DNA of 43,010 bases from Hyphomicrobiaceae bacterium (GTDB lineage Bacteria > Pseudomonadota > Alphaproteobacteria > Rhizobiales > Hyphomicrobiaceae). The DNA is taken from contig PKEY01000092.1 of NCBI GenBank assembly GCA_002919265.1, forward strand, positions 1 to 43,010. Reading direction: 5' to 3'. This document shows, piece after piece, positions 1-8,284 of the stretch; the first letter of the stretch is position 1, and each line of letters starts with the position of its first letter. Under the pieces are notes generated by a model. It saw only the letters and a list, made by a program, of their open reading frames with translations. It made no database searches and had not been told where the DNA came from. The position numbers and the translations under genes were made by a program.

Positions 1-1
1 C

Positions 2-844
2 GATGGTCTGGCTCAGGAGGAAGCACAGAAGATCGTTGATGCGCGCCAAGGCCGGCCTTTCCGAGACGTCCACGACCTGTGGGCCCGCGCAGGCGTGCGG
101 CTGGCGACCATCGAGAAGCTCGCCGCGGCCGATGCGTTTCGCTCCATCGGTCTCGACCGGCGGCAGGCCTTGTGGGAAGTCCGTGGCCTGACGGCAGCGC
201 GGCCACTGCCGCTGTTTGCCTGGAGCGAGACGCGCGAGGCAGGCCCAGAGCCCAAGGTCGACCTGCCCGAAATGCGGCTTTCGGAGCACGTGGTGAACGA
301 TTACCAGACCCTCCGGCTGTCGCTGAAAGCGCATCCGGTCAGCTTCCTGCGCTCAGCCTTTGCGGCCGATGGGGCCGTGCCATGTGATGCGCTGCGCGGC
401 ATGAAGGATGGGCAGTGGGTCAGCGTGGGCGGCGTCGTTCTCGTCCGTCAGCGGCCAGGCACCGGCCAGGGCGTGGTGTTCATGACCATCGAGGACGAAA
501 CGGGCATTGCCAACATCGTCATCTGGCCGAAGATGCTCGAGCGTTTCCGCAAGGTCATTATGGGAAGCCGGCTCATCCTCGTCCGCGGACGCATTCAGCG
601 CCACGAGGACATCATCCACGTCGTCTCCAGCTCTCTGGAGGACAGGAGCTACTGGCTGCTCGACCTGTCCGAATGGGGCGAGGACTTCAAGCCGGCCCTT
701 GCCAATGCCGATGAGGTGAAGCGGCCCGACCCAGGCTCTGCCCGCAATCGGGAGCAGCCGCGTTTTGCTCGTCATCCACGCGAAGAACGCGCCATTCCGA
801 AGCGGCTTGAGACTGTTTTGCCCAAATCGCGGGACTTCCATTGA
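2..844 (+). CDS. dnaE2: Error-prone DNA polymerase DnaE2, C-terminal part (5' end outside window)
   Basis: About 280 C-terminal residues of a DnaE2-type C-family polymerase, open at the left edge. The visible part begins in the helix-hairpin-helix region (DGLAQEEAQKIVDAR) and continues through the DnaE2-typical stretch ADAFRSIGLDRRQALWEVRG. It ends in an OB-fold (GQGVVFMTIEDETGIANIVI, then RLILVRGRIQRHEDIIHVV). The family carries out SOS-induced translesion synthesis with ImuA and ImuB, which would be expected upstream, outside the window. The catalytic PHP and palm domains are not visible, so activity cannot be judged. The tail ends with basic residues and a normal TGA. Confidence 0.93.
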   Translation, partial: DGLAQEEAQKIVDARQGRPFRDVHDLWARAGVRLATIEKLAAADAFRSIGLDRRQALWEVRGLTAARPLPLFAWSETREAGPEPKVDLPEMRLSEHVVNDYQTLRLSLKAHPVSFLRSAFAADGAVPCDALRGMKDGQWVSVGGVVLVRQRPGTGQGVVFMTIEDETGIANIVIWPKMLERFRKVIMGSRLILVRGRIQRHEDIIHVVSSSLEDRSYWLLDLSEWGEDFKPALANADEVKRPDPGSARNREQPRFARHPREERAIPKRLETVLPKSRDFH

Positions 845-916
845 CGGCTTCGCTTTATGCGGCGCGTCTCGTGTTACCGTAGCTCTCGTGAGCCGCAGCG
901 TGGAGAAAGTGAAACA

Positions 917-2761
917 ATGACGACGAGGCCATCCGGAGGAGCACACCGTACCGGCTTGATGCGCTGGGCATTCAGCGCATGGGCGGCAGTGCTCTTGGCG
1001 ATCGGCTTGAGCACGCTCCCGACCGGAGCCCTTGCGCAGCGCGGGTACATCGCCCCGGAAGCCGCCACTGGATACAGCGAAAAATCGCTCGCCCAGGCCA
1101 AGTCCTACATGGTCTCGGCCGCCAACCCGCTTGCTGTCGAGGCGGGCGTTCGCATTTTGCAGGAAGGTGGCAGTGCAGTTGACGCAGCGATCGCGGTGCA
1201 GCTCGTGCTGAATCTCGTCGAGCCGCAGTCTTCAGGGATCGGCGGCGGGGCTTTCCTTCTGCACTGGGATGCCGAAACAAAGGAGCTGAAGAGTTACGAC
1301 GGCCGCGAAACTGCACCGGCGGCCGCTCGGCCCGACCGGTTCTTGCGCGATGGTCGCCGCATTCCCTTCGATGAGGCTGTACATTCTGGCCTGAGCATCG
1401 GCGTACCCGGCCTCGTGCGTCTGCTGGAGGAGGTGCATCGCCGGCACGGCAAGCTCCCCTGGGCACGCCTTTTCGAGCCCGCAATCGCGCTCGCGGAAAA
1501 CGGCTTTCCGGTCTCGCCGAGGCTCAATCTTCTCCTAACCTGGATGGGGGCTGAGAACTTCGACCCCGCGGCCCGCCGGCTTTACTTCAGCGAGAACGGG
1601 AGCGCCTGGCCCGTCGGCTACCGCCTCAAGAACCCAGAGTTTGCAGGGACGCTGCGTAGGATCGCGGAGGAAGGAGCAGAAGCGTTCTACTCCGGCGAGA
1701 TTGCCGAGAAGATCGTCGCTGCAGCCGCAAACGCGCCGAACCATCGGGGCGACATCACGCTTGCTGATCTTGCCGCTTACAAGAGCGTCGAGCGGCCGCC
1801 CATTTGCGTGATCTATCGGCGGCATCGCGTTTGCGGTATGGGCCCGCCGTCCTCAGGCGGGATCGCCGTGGCGCAAACGCTGAAGCTACTCGAACCTTTT
1901 GATCTGGGCCGCGGGCCGGAGGCAGCGCTCAATCCGCGCGCCATGCATCTGATCGCCGAGGCTGAAAAGCTCGCGTTTGCAGACCGCGATTACTACATCG
2001 GCGACCCCGATTTCGTGCAAGTGCCGCTGACCCTGCTCGATTCCGATTACCTCGCAGCGCGCAGCCAGCTCATCAACCCGAACGCCGCGATGCCGCGACC
2101 AGCACCGGGAACGCCGCCTGGTGTGCAACGCCAGGCCTTCGGCGTGGACGCCACACTCGAAAGCGTCGGCACAAGTCACATTTCGGTCGTCGATGCAGCG
2201 GGCAACGCCGTGTCTATGACGACGACCATCGAGTCCGCCTTCGGCTCGCGCGTGTTGGCCGCGGGCTTCCTGCTCAATAATGAGCTGACCGATTTTTCAT
2301 TCCTTCCCGAAGATGCCGAGGGTCGCCCCGTCGCCAACGCCGTCGCGCCTGGAAAGCGCCCCCGCAGCTCCATGGCCCCAACAATTGTCTTTGACGAAGC
2401 GGGCCGGGTGAAAGCAGTTCTGGGATCGCCCGGTGGCAGCCGCATCATCCTCTATGTCGTAAAGGCGCTCATTGCCCTCATTGATTGGGAGCTCGATGCG
2501 CAGGCCGCTGCGGCGCTCGTCAACTTCGGCAGTCGCGGGGGAGCGTTTGAAATCGAGTATGATCCGGCAACCGACTGGCGCGCGCTCATTCGACCCTGGC
2601 TGTCGACGCCACCGCTCTGGCAGGCCATGCGCGTGAAGCCATTCGGTCATGAAATCGCGCCGGACCTGCTGACCTCCGGCCTTCATATCATCGTCGTTCG
2701 TCCCGATGGCCTCGAAGGTGGGGCCGATCCGCGGCGAGAGGGGATCGCGTTAGGCGACTGA
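917..2761 (+). CDS. ggt: Gamma-glutamyltransferase (periplasmic, N-terminal nucleophile hydrolase)
   Basis: A 614-residue precursor of gamma-glutamyltranspeptidase, which cleaves or transfers the gamma-glutamyl group of glutathione in the periplasm. A signal peptide is visible: a twin-Arg-free basic start, a hydrophobic core at about residues 20-34, and an ALA cleavage site near residue 40. The family self-cleaves before a catalytic Thr, here Thr419 in GTSHISVVD. The oxyanion/substrate motif GSPGGSR lies at 503-507. Length is normal for the family (about 580 plus signal). I prefer the ATG at 917 because GGAGA lies 10-15 bases upstream; another in-frame ATG, 20 codons earlier, lacks a ribosome site. 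It starts 72 bases after dnaE2 and need not share its transcript. Confidence 0.93.
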   Translation: MTTRPSGGAHRTGLMRWAFSAWAAVLLAIGLSTLPTGALAQRGYIAPEAATGYSEKSLAQAKSYMVSAANPLAVEAGVRILQEGGSAVDAAIAVQLVLNLVEPQSSGIGGGAFLLHWDAETKELKSYDGRETAPAAARPDRFLRDGRRIPFDEAVHSGLSIGVPGLVRLLEEVHRRHGKLPWARLFEPAIALAENGFPVSPRLNLLLTWMGAENFDPAARRLYFSENGSAWPVGYRLKNPEFAGTLRRIAEEGAEAFYSGEIAEKIVAAAANAPNHRGDITLADLAAYKSVERPPICVIYRRHRVCGMGPPSSGGIAVAQTLKLLEPFDLGRGPEAALNPRAMHLIAEAEKLAFADRDYYIGDPDFVQVPLTLLDSDYLAARSQLINPNAAMPRPAPGTPPGVQRQAFGVDATLESVGTSHISVVDAAGNAVSMTTTIESAFGSRVLAAGFLLNNELTDFSFLPEDAEGRPVANAVAPGKRPRSSMAPTIVFDEAGRVKAVLGSPGGSRIILYVVKALIALIDWELDAQAAAALVNFGSRGGAFEIEYDPATDWRALIRPWLSTPPLWQAMRVKPFGHEIAPDLLTSGLHIIVVRPDGLEGGADPRREGIALGD

Positions 2762-2772
2762 CGCGACGCGGC

Positions 2773-2787
2773 ACGTTCGCTGAACGT
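2773..2787. repeat. Small inverted repeat after ggt
   Basis: ACGTTC-GCT-GAACGT is a perfect 6-bp stem with a 3-base loop just after the ggt stop. No T-run follows, so it is at most a weak 3'-end hairpin rather than a clear intrinsic terminator. Confidence 0.35.
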
Positions 2788-2850
2788 CTCGCCAAGCTGC
2801 GGGCTACGGTGTTAAGGCGAGAAGAGAAAACTTCTGCGGGACGGCAACAC

Positions 2851-3861
2851 GTGACCAAGCTCGACATCACTGTGGTCGGCGCCGGCATTTTCGGCCTTTG
2901 GCAGGCGTTCGAGCTGGCGCGCCGCGGCCATAACGTGACGCTGCGGGAGGCGACAAGCGAAGCAACTGTCGGCGCGGCCAGCCGATTCGCCGGCGCAATG
3001 CTCGCGCCCTACTGCGAGGCCGAGTCCGCCGAGCCGTTGATCCAGGAGTTAGGCCGGACCGGCGTTGCCCTTTGGCGCGAAGCTTACCCAGACGTCATCT
3101 GCCGTGGCACGCTCGTCGTTGCCGGAAGCCGTGACCGCAGTGAGCTCATCCGTTTCGCGCGCATGACTGAAGGGCACCGCGAGATCGGTGCCGAGGAGCT
3201 GGAGAAGCTCGAACCGGATCTCGCCGGTCGGTTTACGCGCGGCCTTTTCTACGAAGAGGAATGCCACGTCGTCCCGCGTGCGGCCATGCATTTCCTTGTT
3301 TCGGAATTGCGCCGGATGGGCGCCGATTTGCGTTTCGGCGAACCCGTGCCAGATCCTGTCTGGATGGCTGCACCTGCCGGAAGCGTGGTCATCGATTGCC
3401 GTGGTTTGGCCGCGCGCAACGACCTGCCGAATTTACGCGGCGTGCGTGGCGAAATGGCCGTTCTGCGCTCAGCGGAGGTGACGCTCAATCGGCCGATCCG
3501 GCTCCTTCATCCCCGCCAGCCCCTCTACGTCGTCCCCTGGGGCGAAGGCCTTTACATGGTCGGCGCGACAGTGATCGAGCGCGAGGATGGGTCGCCCGTA
3601 ACAGTGCGATCCGCGCTCGAATTACTGGGACTCGCCTATGCTCTACACCCAGGTTTCGCGGAGGCCACGATCGAGGAACTCGGAGCCGGCGTGCGCCCAT
3701 CGTTTCCGGACAACATTCCGCGCGCGATCGTTCGTGGTCGGCGGATTTTCGTGAACGGCGCCTACCGTCACGGATTCCTCTTCGCTCCCGTCATGGCCAC
3801 CACAGTGGCGAACTACCTGGAGCGCGAAGTGGTCGACGAGCGCATCATGGCCATCGAGTAG
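2851..3861 (+). CDS. thiO: FAD-dependent oxidoreductase, glycine oxidase ThiO-like
   Basis: A 336-residue D-amino-acid-oxidase-fold flavoprotein. The N-terminal dinucleotide-binding motif is TVVGAGIFGLWQAFEL, followed by the FAD-pocket stretch SRFAGAMLAPYCEAE. The C-terminal NGAYRHGFLFAPVMA matches the ThiO/DadA-type FAD-binding end. ThiO oxidises glycine to iminoacetate for the thiamine thiazole ring. The start is uncertain: GTG at 2851 puts the Rossmann motif at the usual distance from the N-terminus, while GTG at 2809 would add 14 non-conserved residues. A ThiS/MoaD-like sulfur carrier follows after 29 bases, which supports the thiazole assignment, but no thiC, thiG or thiE is present. Another amine or imino-acid oxidase role remains possible. 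Confidence 0.78.
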   Translation: MTKLDITVVGAGIFGLWQAFELARRGHNVTLREATSEATVGAASRFAGAMLAPYCEAESAEPLIQELGRTGVALWREAYPDVICRGTLVVAGSRDRSELIRFARMTEGHREIGAEELEKLEPDLAGRFTRGLFYEEECHVVPRAAMHFLVSELRRMGADLRFGEPVPDPVWMAAPAGSVVIDCRGLAARNDLPNLRGVRGEMAVLRSAEVTLNRPIRLLHPRQPLYVVPWGEGLYMVGATVIEREDGSPVTVRSALELLGLAYALHPGFAEATIEELGAGVRPSFPDNIPRAIVRGRRIFVNGAYRHGFLFAPVMATTVANYLEREVVDERIMAIE

Positions 3862-3890
3862 GCCATCGCCTCGGTAAGCGGAGAGTTGGC

Positions 3891-4136
3891 ATGGCTCGTG
3901 TGACACTGATCGGAACGCTGCGTCAATTCACTGGAGGAGTAACCGAACTCGAAGTGGAAGCGGCCACGGTACGCCAGCTCTTCGCCCGTCTTGGCGAACG
4001 CTTTCCCGATCTCGCTCCGCACCTGGAACAGGGCCTTGCAGTCGCCATCGATGGCCAGATCTACCAAGATGCGCTGCTCGAACCGATCGGCCCTGATTCC
4101 GAGGTTCACATTCTCCCGCAAATCGCGGGCGGATAG
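3891..4136 (+). CDS. MoaD/ThiS-family sulfur carrier protein
   Basis: An 81-residue ubiquitin-like protein ending in Gly-Gly (ILPQIAGG), the terminus that is adenylated and thiocarboxylated in this family. The internal LFARLGERFPDL and DSEVHILPQIAGG resemble MoaD more than the roughly 66-residue ThiS. A good ribosome site (GGAGAG) lies 6-11 bases before the ATG. It follows the ThiO-like gene closely and is probably co-transcribed. It could supply sulfur for thiazole (ThiS role) or molybdopterin (MoaD role); its neighbour suggests the first, its sequence the second. It converges on yifB with a gap of only 16 bases. Confidence 0.8.
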   Translation: MARVTLIGTLRQFTGGVTELEVEAATVRQLFARLGERFPDLAPHLEQGLAVAIDGQIYQDALLEPIGPDSEVHILPQIAGG

Positions 4137-4152
4137 CTCCCGTCGGCTTGAT

Positions 4153-5682
4153 TCACGCCGCCTGCCGCTGGCGAAGAACCTCGCCGCGGTAGCTCAAAGC
4201 CTCCGCAATATGCATGCGCCCAACTGTTTCGACGCCGTCGAGATCAGCGAGCGTACGGGCGACACGGAGCGTGCGATGGAATCCGCGAGCGGAAAGATTC
4301 AGCGTTTCTGCTGCTTGGCGCAGCAGCGCGAGGCCCTCGGCATCCGGCCGGGCAATTTCCTCAAGAATTCGCCCGCTTGCTTCGGCATTGGTGCGAAGGC
4401 CGGTAGCTCCTAACCTGGCAAAGCGCTGCTTCTGACGTTCGCGCGCTGCCACGACGCGGGCACGAACGGTTGCGCTGTCCTCCGCCGGTGCCGGCAGGAC
4501 AAGATCAGCGGCCGTTACTGCAGGCACCTCGATGTGCAGATCGATACGGTCGAGTAGCGGCCCCGAGATGCGCGCCTGGTAATCCGCAGCGCACTTGGGA
4601 CCACGTCTGCATGTCTGTCCCGGCCCACCGCCGCCGCAGCGACACGGGTTCATCGCCGCAACGAGCTGAATGCGGGAGGGATATGTGATGCGGTGATTCG
4701 CCCGCGCGATCACTGTTTCGCCGGTCTCCAGCGGTTGCCGGAGCGAGTCGAGCACCTGCGGTGAGAACTCGGGTAGCTCGTCCAAGAAAAGAACGCCAAG
4801 GTGGGCCAGCGAAACCTCGCCGGGCTTCGGCCGCGTCCCGCCACCGACAAGCGCAGCCATGCTCGCCGAGTGGTGCGGCGCCCGGAAAGGCCGGTGTACT
4901 TTGAGCTTGCCACCCACGAGTTCGCCGGCCAGCGAGTGGACCATGCTGACTTCCAGCATCTCTTGCGGATCGAGCGGTGGCAGAATCGAAGGTAGTCGCG
5001 CGGCCAGCATGGATTTCCCTGATCCAGGCGGACCGATCATTAGAAGGTTATGCCCTCCGGCGGCGGCGATCTCCAACGCGCGGCGCGCCGTCTCTTGCCC
5101 TTTGATGTCTGCCAGATCCGGCAGTGTTTGATCATCTCGTTCGAGATTAGGCTCTGGACGCCGCAGCGTTTGCAGGCCCTTGAAGTGATTCACGAGCGAG
5201 AGCAGGTGCGGCGCAGCGATGATATCCATATCGGCTGCGGCCCATGCTGCCTCGGGCCCATTCTCGGCAGCGCAAATCAGACCTTTTTTCATGGCGTTCG
5301 CGCCGATGGCCGCCGGCAACGCACCCGGCGTTGGCCGAATCTGCCCATCCAGCGCCAGTTCGCCAATAGCAGCGTAGCCCTCGATTGCGTCGGGAGAAAT
5401 CGCCTCCATGGCGACCATCAGAGCCAGGGCTATCGGCAAATCGAAATGGCTGCCCTCCTTCGGAAGATCGGCTGGCGCGAGGTTTACGGTGATGTGCGTC
5501 CATGGAAGGCCGAGCCCGATTGCGTGGAGCGCGTTGCGCACACGCTCGCGACTTTCCGCGACCGCCTTATCCGGCAATCCGACGATTGCGAATGTGTGCT
5601 GTCCGGGGCTGATCCTGACCTCCACCTGTACCGGGCGTGCCTCGATGCCGACAAACGCCAACGTGGAGATCCGACCGTACAT
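4153..5682 (-). CDS. comM: YifB/ComM-family Mg-chelatase-like AAA+ ATPase
   Basis: A 509-residue member of the YifB/ComM family. Layout: an N-terminal Lon-protease-like domain (residues 1-170, with LPKEGSHFDLPIALAL), an AAA+ domain with Walker A GPPGSGKS at 217-224 and Walker B LFLDELPEF around 298-306, a four-cysteine insert (Cys347, 349, 358, 364), and a C-terminal Mg-chelatase lid (SARGFHRTLRVARTLADLDG). Characterised ComM is a hexameric helicase that helps branch migration during natural transformation; the family is also common in bacteria not known to be competent, so the role here is open. A G-rich ribosome site precedes the ATG. It is the last gene of the leftward rsmI-yraN-gshB group, 93 bases after gshB. 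Confidence 0.92.
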   Translation of the reverse strand: MYGRISTLAFVGIEARPVQVEVRISPGQHTFAIVGLPDKAVAESRERVRNALHAIGLGLPWTHITVNLAPADLPKEGSHFDLPIALALMVAMEAISPDAIEGYAAIGELALDGQIRPTPGALPAAIGANAMKKGLICAAENGPEAAWAAADMDIIAAPHLLSLVNHFKGLQTLRRPEPNLERDDQTLPDLADIKGQETARRALEIAAAGGHNLLMIGPPGSGKSMLAARLPSILPPLDPQEMLEVSMVHSLAGELVGGKLKVHRPFRAPHHSASMAALVGGGTRPKPGEVSLAHLGVLFLDELPEFSPQVLDSLRQPLETGETVIARANHRITYPSRIQLVAAMNPCRCGGGGPGQTCRRGPKCAADYQARISGPLLDRIDLHIEVPAVTAADLVLPAPAEDSATVRARVVAARERQKQRFARLGATGLRTNAEASGRILEEIARPDAEGLALLRQAAETLNLSARGFHRTLRVARTLADLDGVETVGRMHIAEALSYRGEVLRQRQAA

Positions 5683-5775
5683 ACCGCCCCCCTGAACAAA
5701 AACCTCCTTGGACGGAAGTTATTCAGGGAAACGCCACTCGGTCAAGAACATAATAAGAACATTTCCGACTGTGAA

Positions 5776-6723
5776 TCAGTGGCGGGCCACGCGTTCCTCA
5801 ACCGCATCCCAGAAAATCGCCGCGATGTTCGGCCCACCAAACGCCTCGATTTGACGGATGCCCGTCGGCGAAGTGACGTTGATCTCCGTGAGATACGGTC
5901 CGATCACGTCGATTCCCGTGAAAATCAGTCCACGGCGTTTCAGCTCAGGCTTTAGACGCTCGCAAATCTCCAGATCGCGCGGCGTCAGCTCCGTTGGCTG
6001 CGCTTTCCCGCCAACGTGCATGTTGGACCGCGTGTCATCCGGCGCGGGCACACGATTGATGGCACCTACCACTTCGCCGTCGATCAAAATGATGCGCTTG
6101 TCGCCGCCGCGTACCTCCGGCCGGTATTGCTGGATCATGAATGGCTCGCGGAAGACTGTCTGAAACAGCTCGACTAGCGAGTTGAGATTCGTGTCCCCTG
6201 GGGCGATCCGGAAAACAGAAGCGCCGCCGTTGCCGTAGAGCGGCTTGATGATGATGTCCTCATACCGCTGGCGGAAACGCTTCACGTCCTCCAGGCTACG
6301 AGTCACCATCGTCGGCGGCATGAGATCCTGGAATTCAAGCACCCAAACCTTCTCGGGCGCATTTCGTACCGACGCCGGATCGTTGACGACGAGCGTCCTC
6401 GGATGAATGCGCTCCAGGAGATGAGTTGTCGTGATGTAGGCCATGTCAAATGGCGGGTCCTGCCGCAGCAGGACAACATCCCACTCCGAAAGATCCTCCT
6501 CCCGATGGTTGGAGAGCTTGTAGTGATCACCGACGCGGTCCTCCACCCTCAGAGACGAACCGCGCGCGATCAGGCGCGGGCCATCCAGCGCCAGATCCGG
6601 AGGCGTGTAGTAAAAAAGCTCATGGCCGCGGCGCTGTGCTTCGAGCAACAAGGCAAACGTGGAATCACCGCGAATATCGATGCGGTCGATGGGATCCATC
6701 TGGCAGGCGATCTTAAGTGGCAT
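5776..6723 (-). CDS. gshB: Glutathione synthetase
   Basis: A 315-residue ATP-grasp enzyme joining gamma-glutamylcysteine and glycine to make glutathione. The N-terminus [20 protein letters not shown] is the classic GshB start. It is followed by the ATP-grasp parts [33 protein letters not shown], and the C-terminal [20 protein letters not shown], which carries the Mg-binding Glu and Asn. I chose ATG at 6723, with GGGA about six bases upstream; a TTG four codons earlier is also open. Its upstream neighbour yraN is 70 bases away, the usual alphaproteobacterial order rsmI-yraN-gshB. Function is cytosolic. Confidence 0.96.
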   Translation of the reverse strand: MPLKIACQMDPIDRIDIRGDSTFALLLEAQRRGHELFYYTPPDLALDGPRLIARGSSLRVEDRVGDHYKLSNHREEDLSEWDVVLLRQDPPFDMAYITTTHLLERIHPRTLVVNDPASVRNAPEKVWVLEFQDLMPPTMVTRSLEDVKRFRQRYEDIIIKPLYGNGGASVFRIAPGDTNLNSLVELFQTVFREPFMIQQYRPEVRGGDKRIILIDGEVVGAINRVPAPDDTRSNMHVGGKAQPTELTPRDLEICERLKPELKRRGLIFTGIDVIGPYLTEINVTSPTGIRQIEAFGGPNIAAIFWDAVEERVARH

Positions 6724-6793
6724 GGAACTTCCCAAGGTCGAATGAGACTAAGCCTGATGCTCGCATGCAAACGCGCAGCCCGTTTCGGAAGAC

Positions 6794-7186
6794 TTATGCC
6801 CGCTGCAGCGCATTCGGTCGATGGCGAGGCAACTTGCCGGGAGCCAGTAGCAACACATCCAATCCGATCTCGTGGTTCCGGTAAGCTGGATGGCGCCAGA
6901 CCCACTGCTCGGCTGCACGCGCCAAGCGTTCAGCCTGACGGAACGAGATCGCAGCCTCCGCTTCCTCGATCGTCGGCCGCCGCTTCACCTCCACGAAGGC
7001 GAGTCGCCGACCGCGAACTGCAATCAGATCAATCTCACCGAGCTTCGACCGGTAGCGCCGAGCCAAAATCCGATAACCTTTGAGACACAGGAACGCCGCT
7101 GCGATCCATTCAGCAATACGGCCGCGCCGCTCGCGCATCCTTCGAACGCTGGTCGGATCTGATGGCAGTGTCGCGGACCGGCTCAC
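6794..7186 (-). CDS. yraN: YraN-family (UPF0102) endonuclease-like protein
   Basis: A 130-residue UPF0102 protein with a restriction-endonuclease-like fold. The putative catalytic residues are visible: GEIDLI (Asp53) and FVEVKRR (Glu66, Lys68), the D-ExK arrangement of that nuclease superfamily. The cellular role of YraN is not firmly established. It starts with GTG, and this GTG shares three bases with the TGA stop of rsmI (GTGA). Translation is therefore very likely coupled to rsmI. The partnership rsmI-yraN beside an LpoA-like gene is also found in enterobacteria. Confidence 0.92.
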   Translation of the reverse strand: MSRSATLPSDPTSVRRMRERRGRIAEWIAAAFLCLKGYRILARRYRSKLGEIDLIAVRGRRLAFVEVKRRPTIEEAEAAISFRQAERLARAAEQWVWRHPAYRNHEIGLDVLLLAPGKLPRHRPNALQRA

Positions 7187-8121
7187 TGGGCACCTCGTTT
7201 GAGCTTCAGCGCGAGATCGTACACACGGGTCCGAGGCACGCCAAGCGCCTCAGCCACCTCCCTACTGGCATCACGCACGCTCATGCGAGCAAGAGCTGCT
7301 TCGAGTTGCGCCAAGATCTGCTCATCGCTGATCTCCGCAGCGACTGGAGGACCAACTAGCACCACGAATTCGCCGCGAAGCTCACCATTAGCGACCTTGG
7401 CTGCGAGTTCGCCAAGCCGCCCGCGCCGGATCTCCTCATGAAGTTTCGTGAGTTCGCGAGCGATGACAGCATCGCGATCCGGGCCCAACACGTCAGCCAT
7501 GTCGACCAGCGTCTCGGCCACGCGAGACGGTGCCTCGAAGAAAGCCAAGGTCGCTGAAACCTTCGCCAATTCAGCAAGGCTTGCGCGACGCGCCGACGAC
7601 TTCGGTGGCAGGAAGCCGGCGAACAGGAAGCGGTCAGTCGGGAGACCTGAACACGCCAACGCCGCAATTGGCGCCGACGGACCCGGTATGCTGATGACAT
7701 TGTATCCTTGGGCCGCTGCCTCGCGCACCAATTTGAAGCCGGGATCGGAGACGAGTGGCGTGCCGGCATCGCTGATGAGCGCAACGGATTTCTGAGCGGC
7801 AAGCTCACCGAGAACCCTTGGGAGCTCCCGCTCCTCGTTGTGCTCGTGAAACGATCTGAGATCGCGCGACAGGCCATACTGCTCGAGCAGGCGCCGGCTA
7901 TGCCGTGTGTCCTCGCAATAAACAATGTCCACGCGGGCAAGCACGGTGATTGCCCTCAACGTAAGGTCGGCCAGATTACCAATAGGGGTAGCGACCACGT
8001 AGAGCCCAGGCCGCAGCGGTTGGCTCAACGCATCATCGAATCGCGCCAATAGGTGCCTGCGCAGCGCCTCGGTATCGCGTGCGCCCGGTTGGTCCTTGCA
8101 TCCTTGCCGATTTTTCGCCAA
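7183..8121 (-). CDS. rsmI: 16S rRNA (cytidine1402-2'-O)-methyltransferase RsmI
   Basis: A 312-residue tetrapyrrole-methylase-fold enzyme that 2'-O-methylates C1402 in the 30S decoding centre using SAM. Family motifs: LYVVATPIGNLADLTLRAI at 40-58, CEDTRHSRRLL, the strongly conserved LISDAGTPLVSDPG, and GPSAPIAALACSGLPTDRF. A C-terminal helix-turn-helix-like segment (residues 265-312) is the RsmI HTH extension. The start is TTG: no ATG exists before the catalytic domain, and GTGGAG lies seven bases upstream of this TTG. It diverges from the LpoA-like lipoprotein gene across 163 bases containing a large dyad. Confidence 0.95.
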   Translation of the reverse strand: MAKNRQGCKDQPGARDTEALRRHLLARFDDALSQPLRPGLYVVATPIGNLADLTLRAITVLARVDIVYCEDTRHSRRLLEQYGLSRDLRSFHEHNEERELPRVLGELAAQKSVALISDAGTPLVSDPGFKLVREAAAQGYNVISIPGPSAPIAALACSGLPTDRFLFAGFLPPKSSARRASLAELAKVSATLAFFEAPSRVAETLVDMADVLGPDRDAVIARELTKLHEEIRRGRLGELAAKVANGELRGEFVVLVGPPVAAEISDEQILAQLEAALARMSVRDASREVAEALGVPRTRVYDLALKLKRGAQ

Positions 8122-8137
8122 GCCGTCACTCCACGGT

Positions 8138-8177
8138 GTGGCATCCGCCGGCTGATCATCAGATCATCGGCGGCCAC
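8138..8177. promoter_or_regulatory. Large dyad between rsmI and the lipoprotein gene
   Basis: GTGG-cat-CCGCCG (8138-8150) pairs with CGGCGG-CCAC (8168-8177), a 10-bp interrupted stem. Inside it sits the palindrome CTGATCATCAG (8152-8162). It lies in the rsmI leader, just upstream of its ribosome site, in the divergent promoter region. It may be an operator or an rsmI 5'-UTR hairpin; no regulator can be named. Confidence 0.4.
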
Positions 8178-8284
8178 TCGAATTCTTTGGTGCTAGGCAA
8201 CCTAACCGAATCGGAGCCATCGGGGCAGTGTCCAACCCTGAATGGGCCGTTCCGGGGGGCGTCCAGGCAGGGGGGCAACTTTAA

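Noticed and set aside
3261-4136. A 291-codon frame covering the end of the ThiO-like gene and the sulfur carrier
   Set aside because: Only the last 81 codons are real (they have their own ribosome site and match a family); the upstream part is an alternative frame of the oxidase gene with Arg/Ala-rich nonsense.
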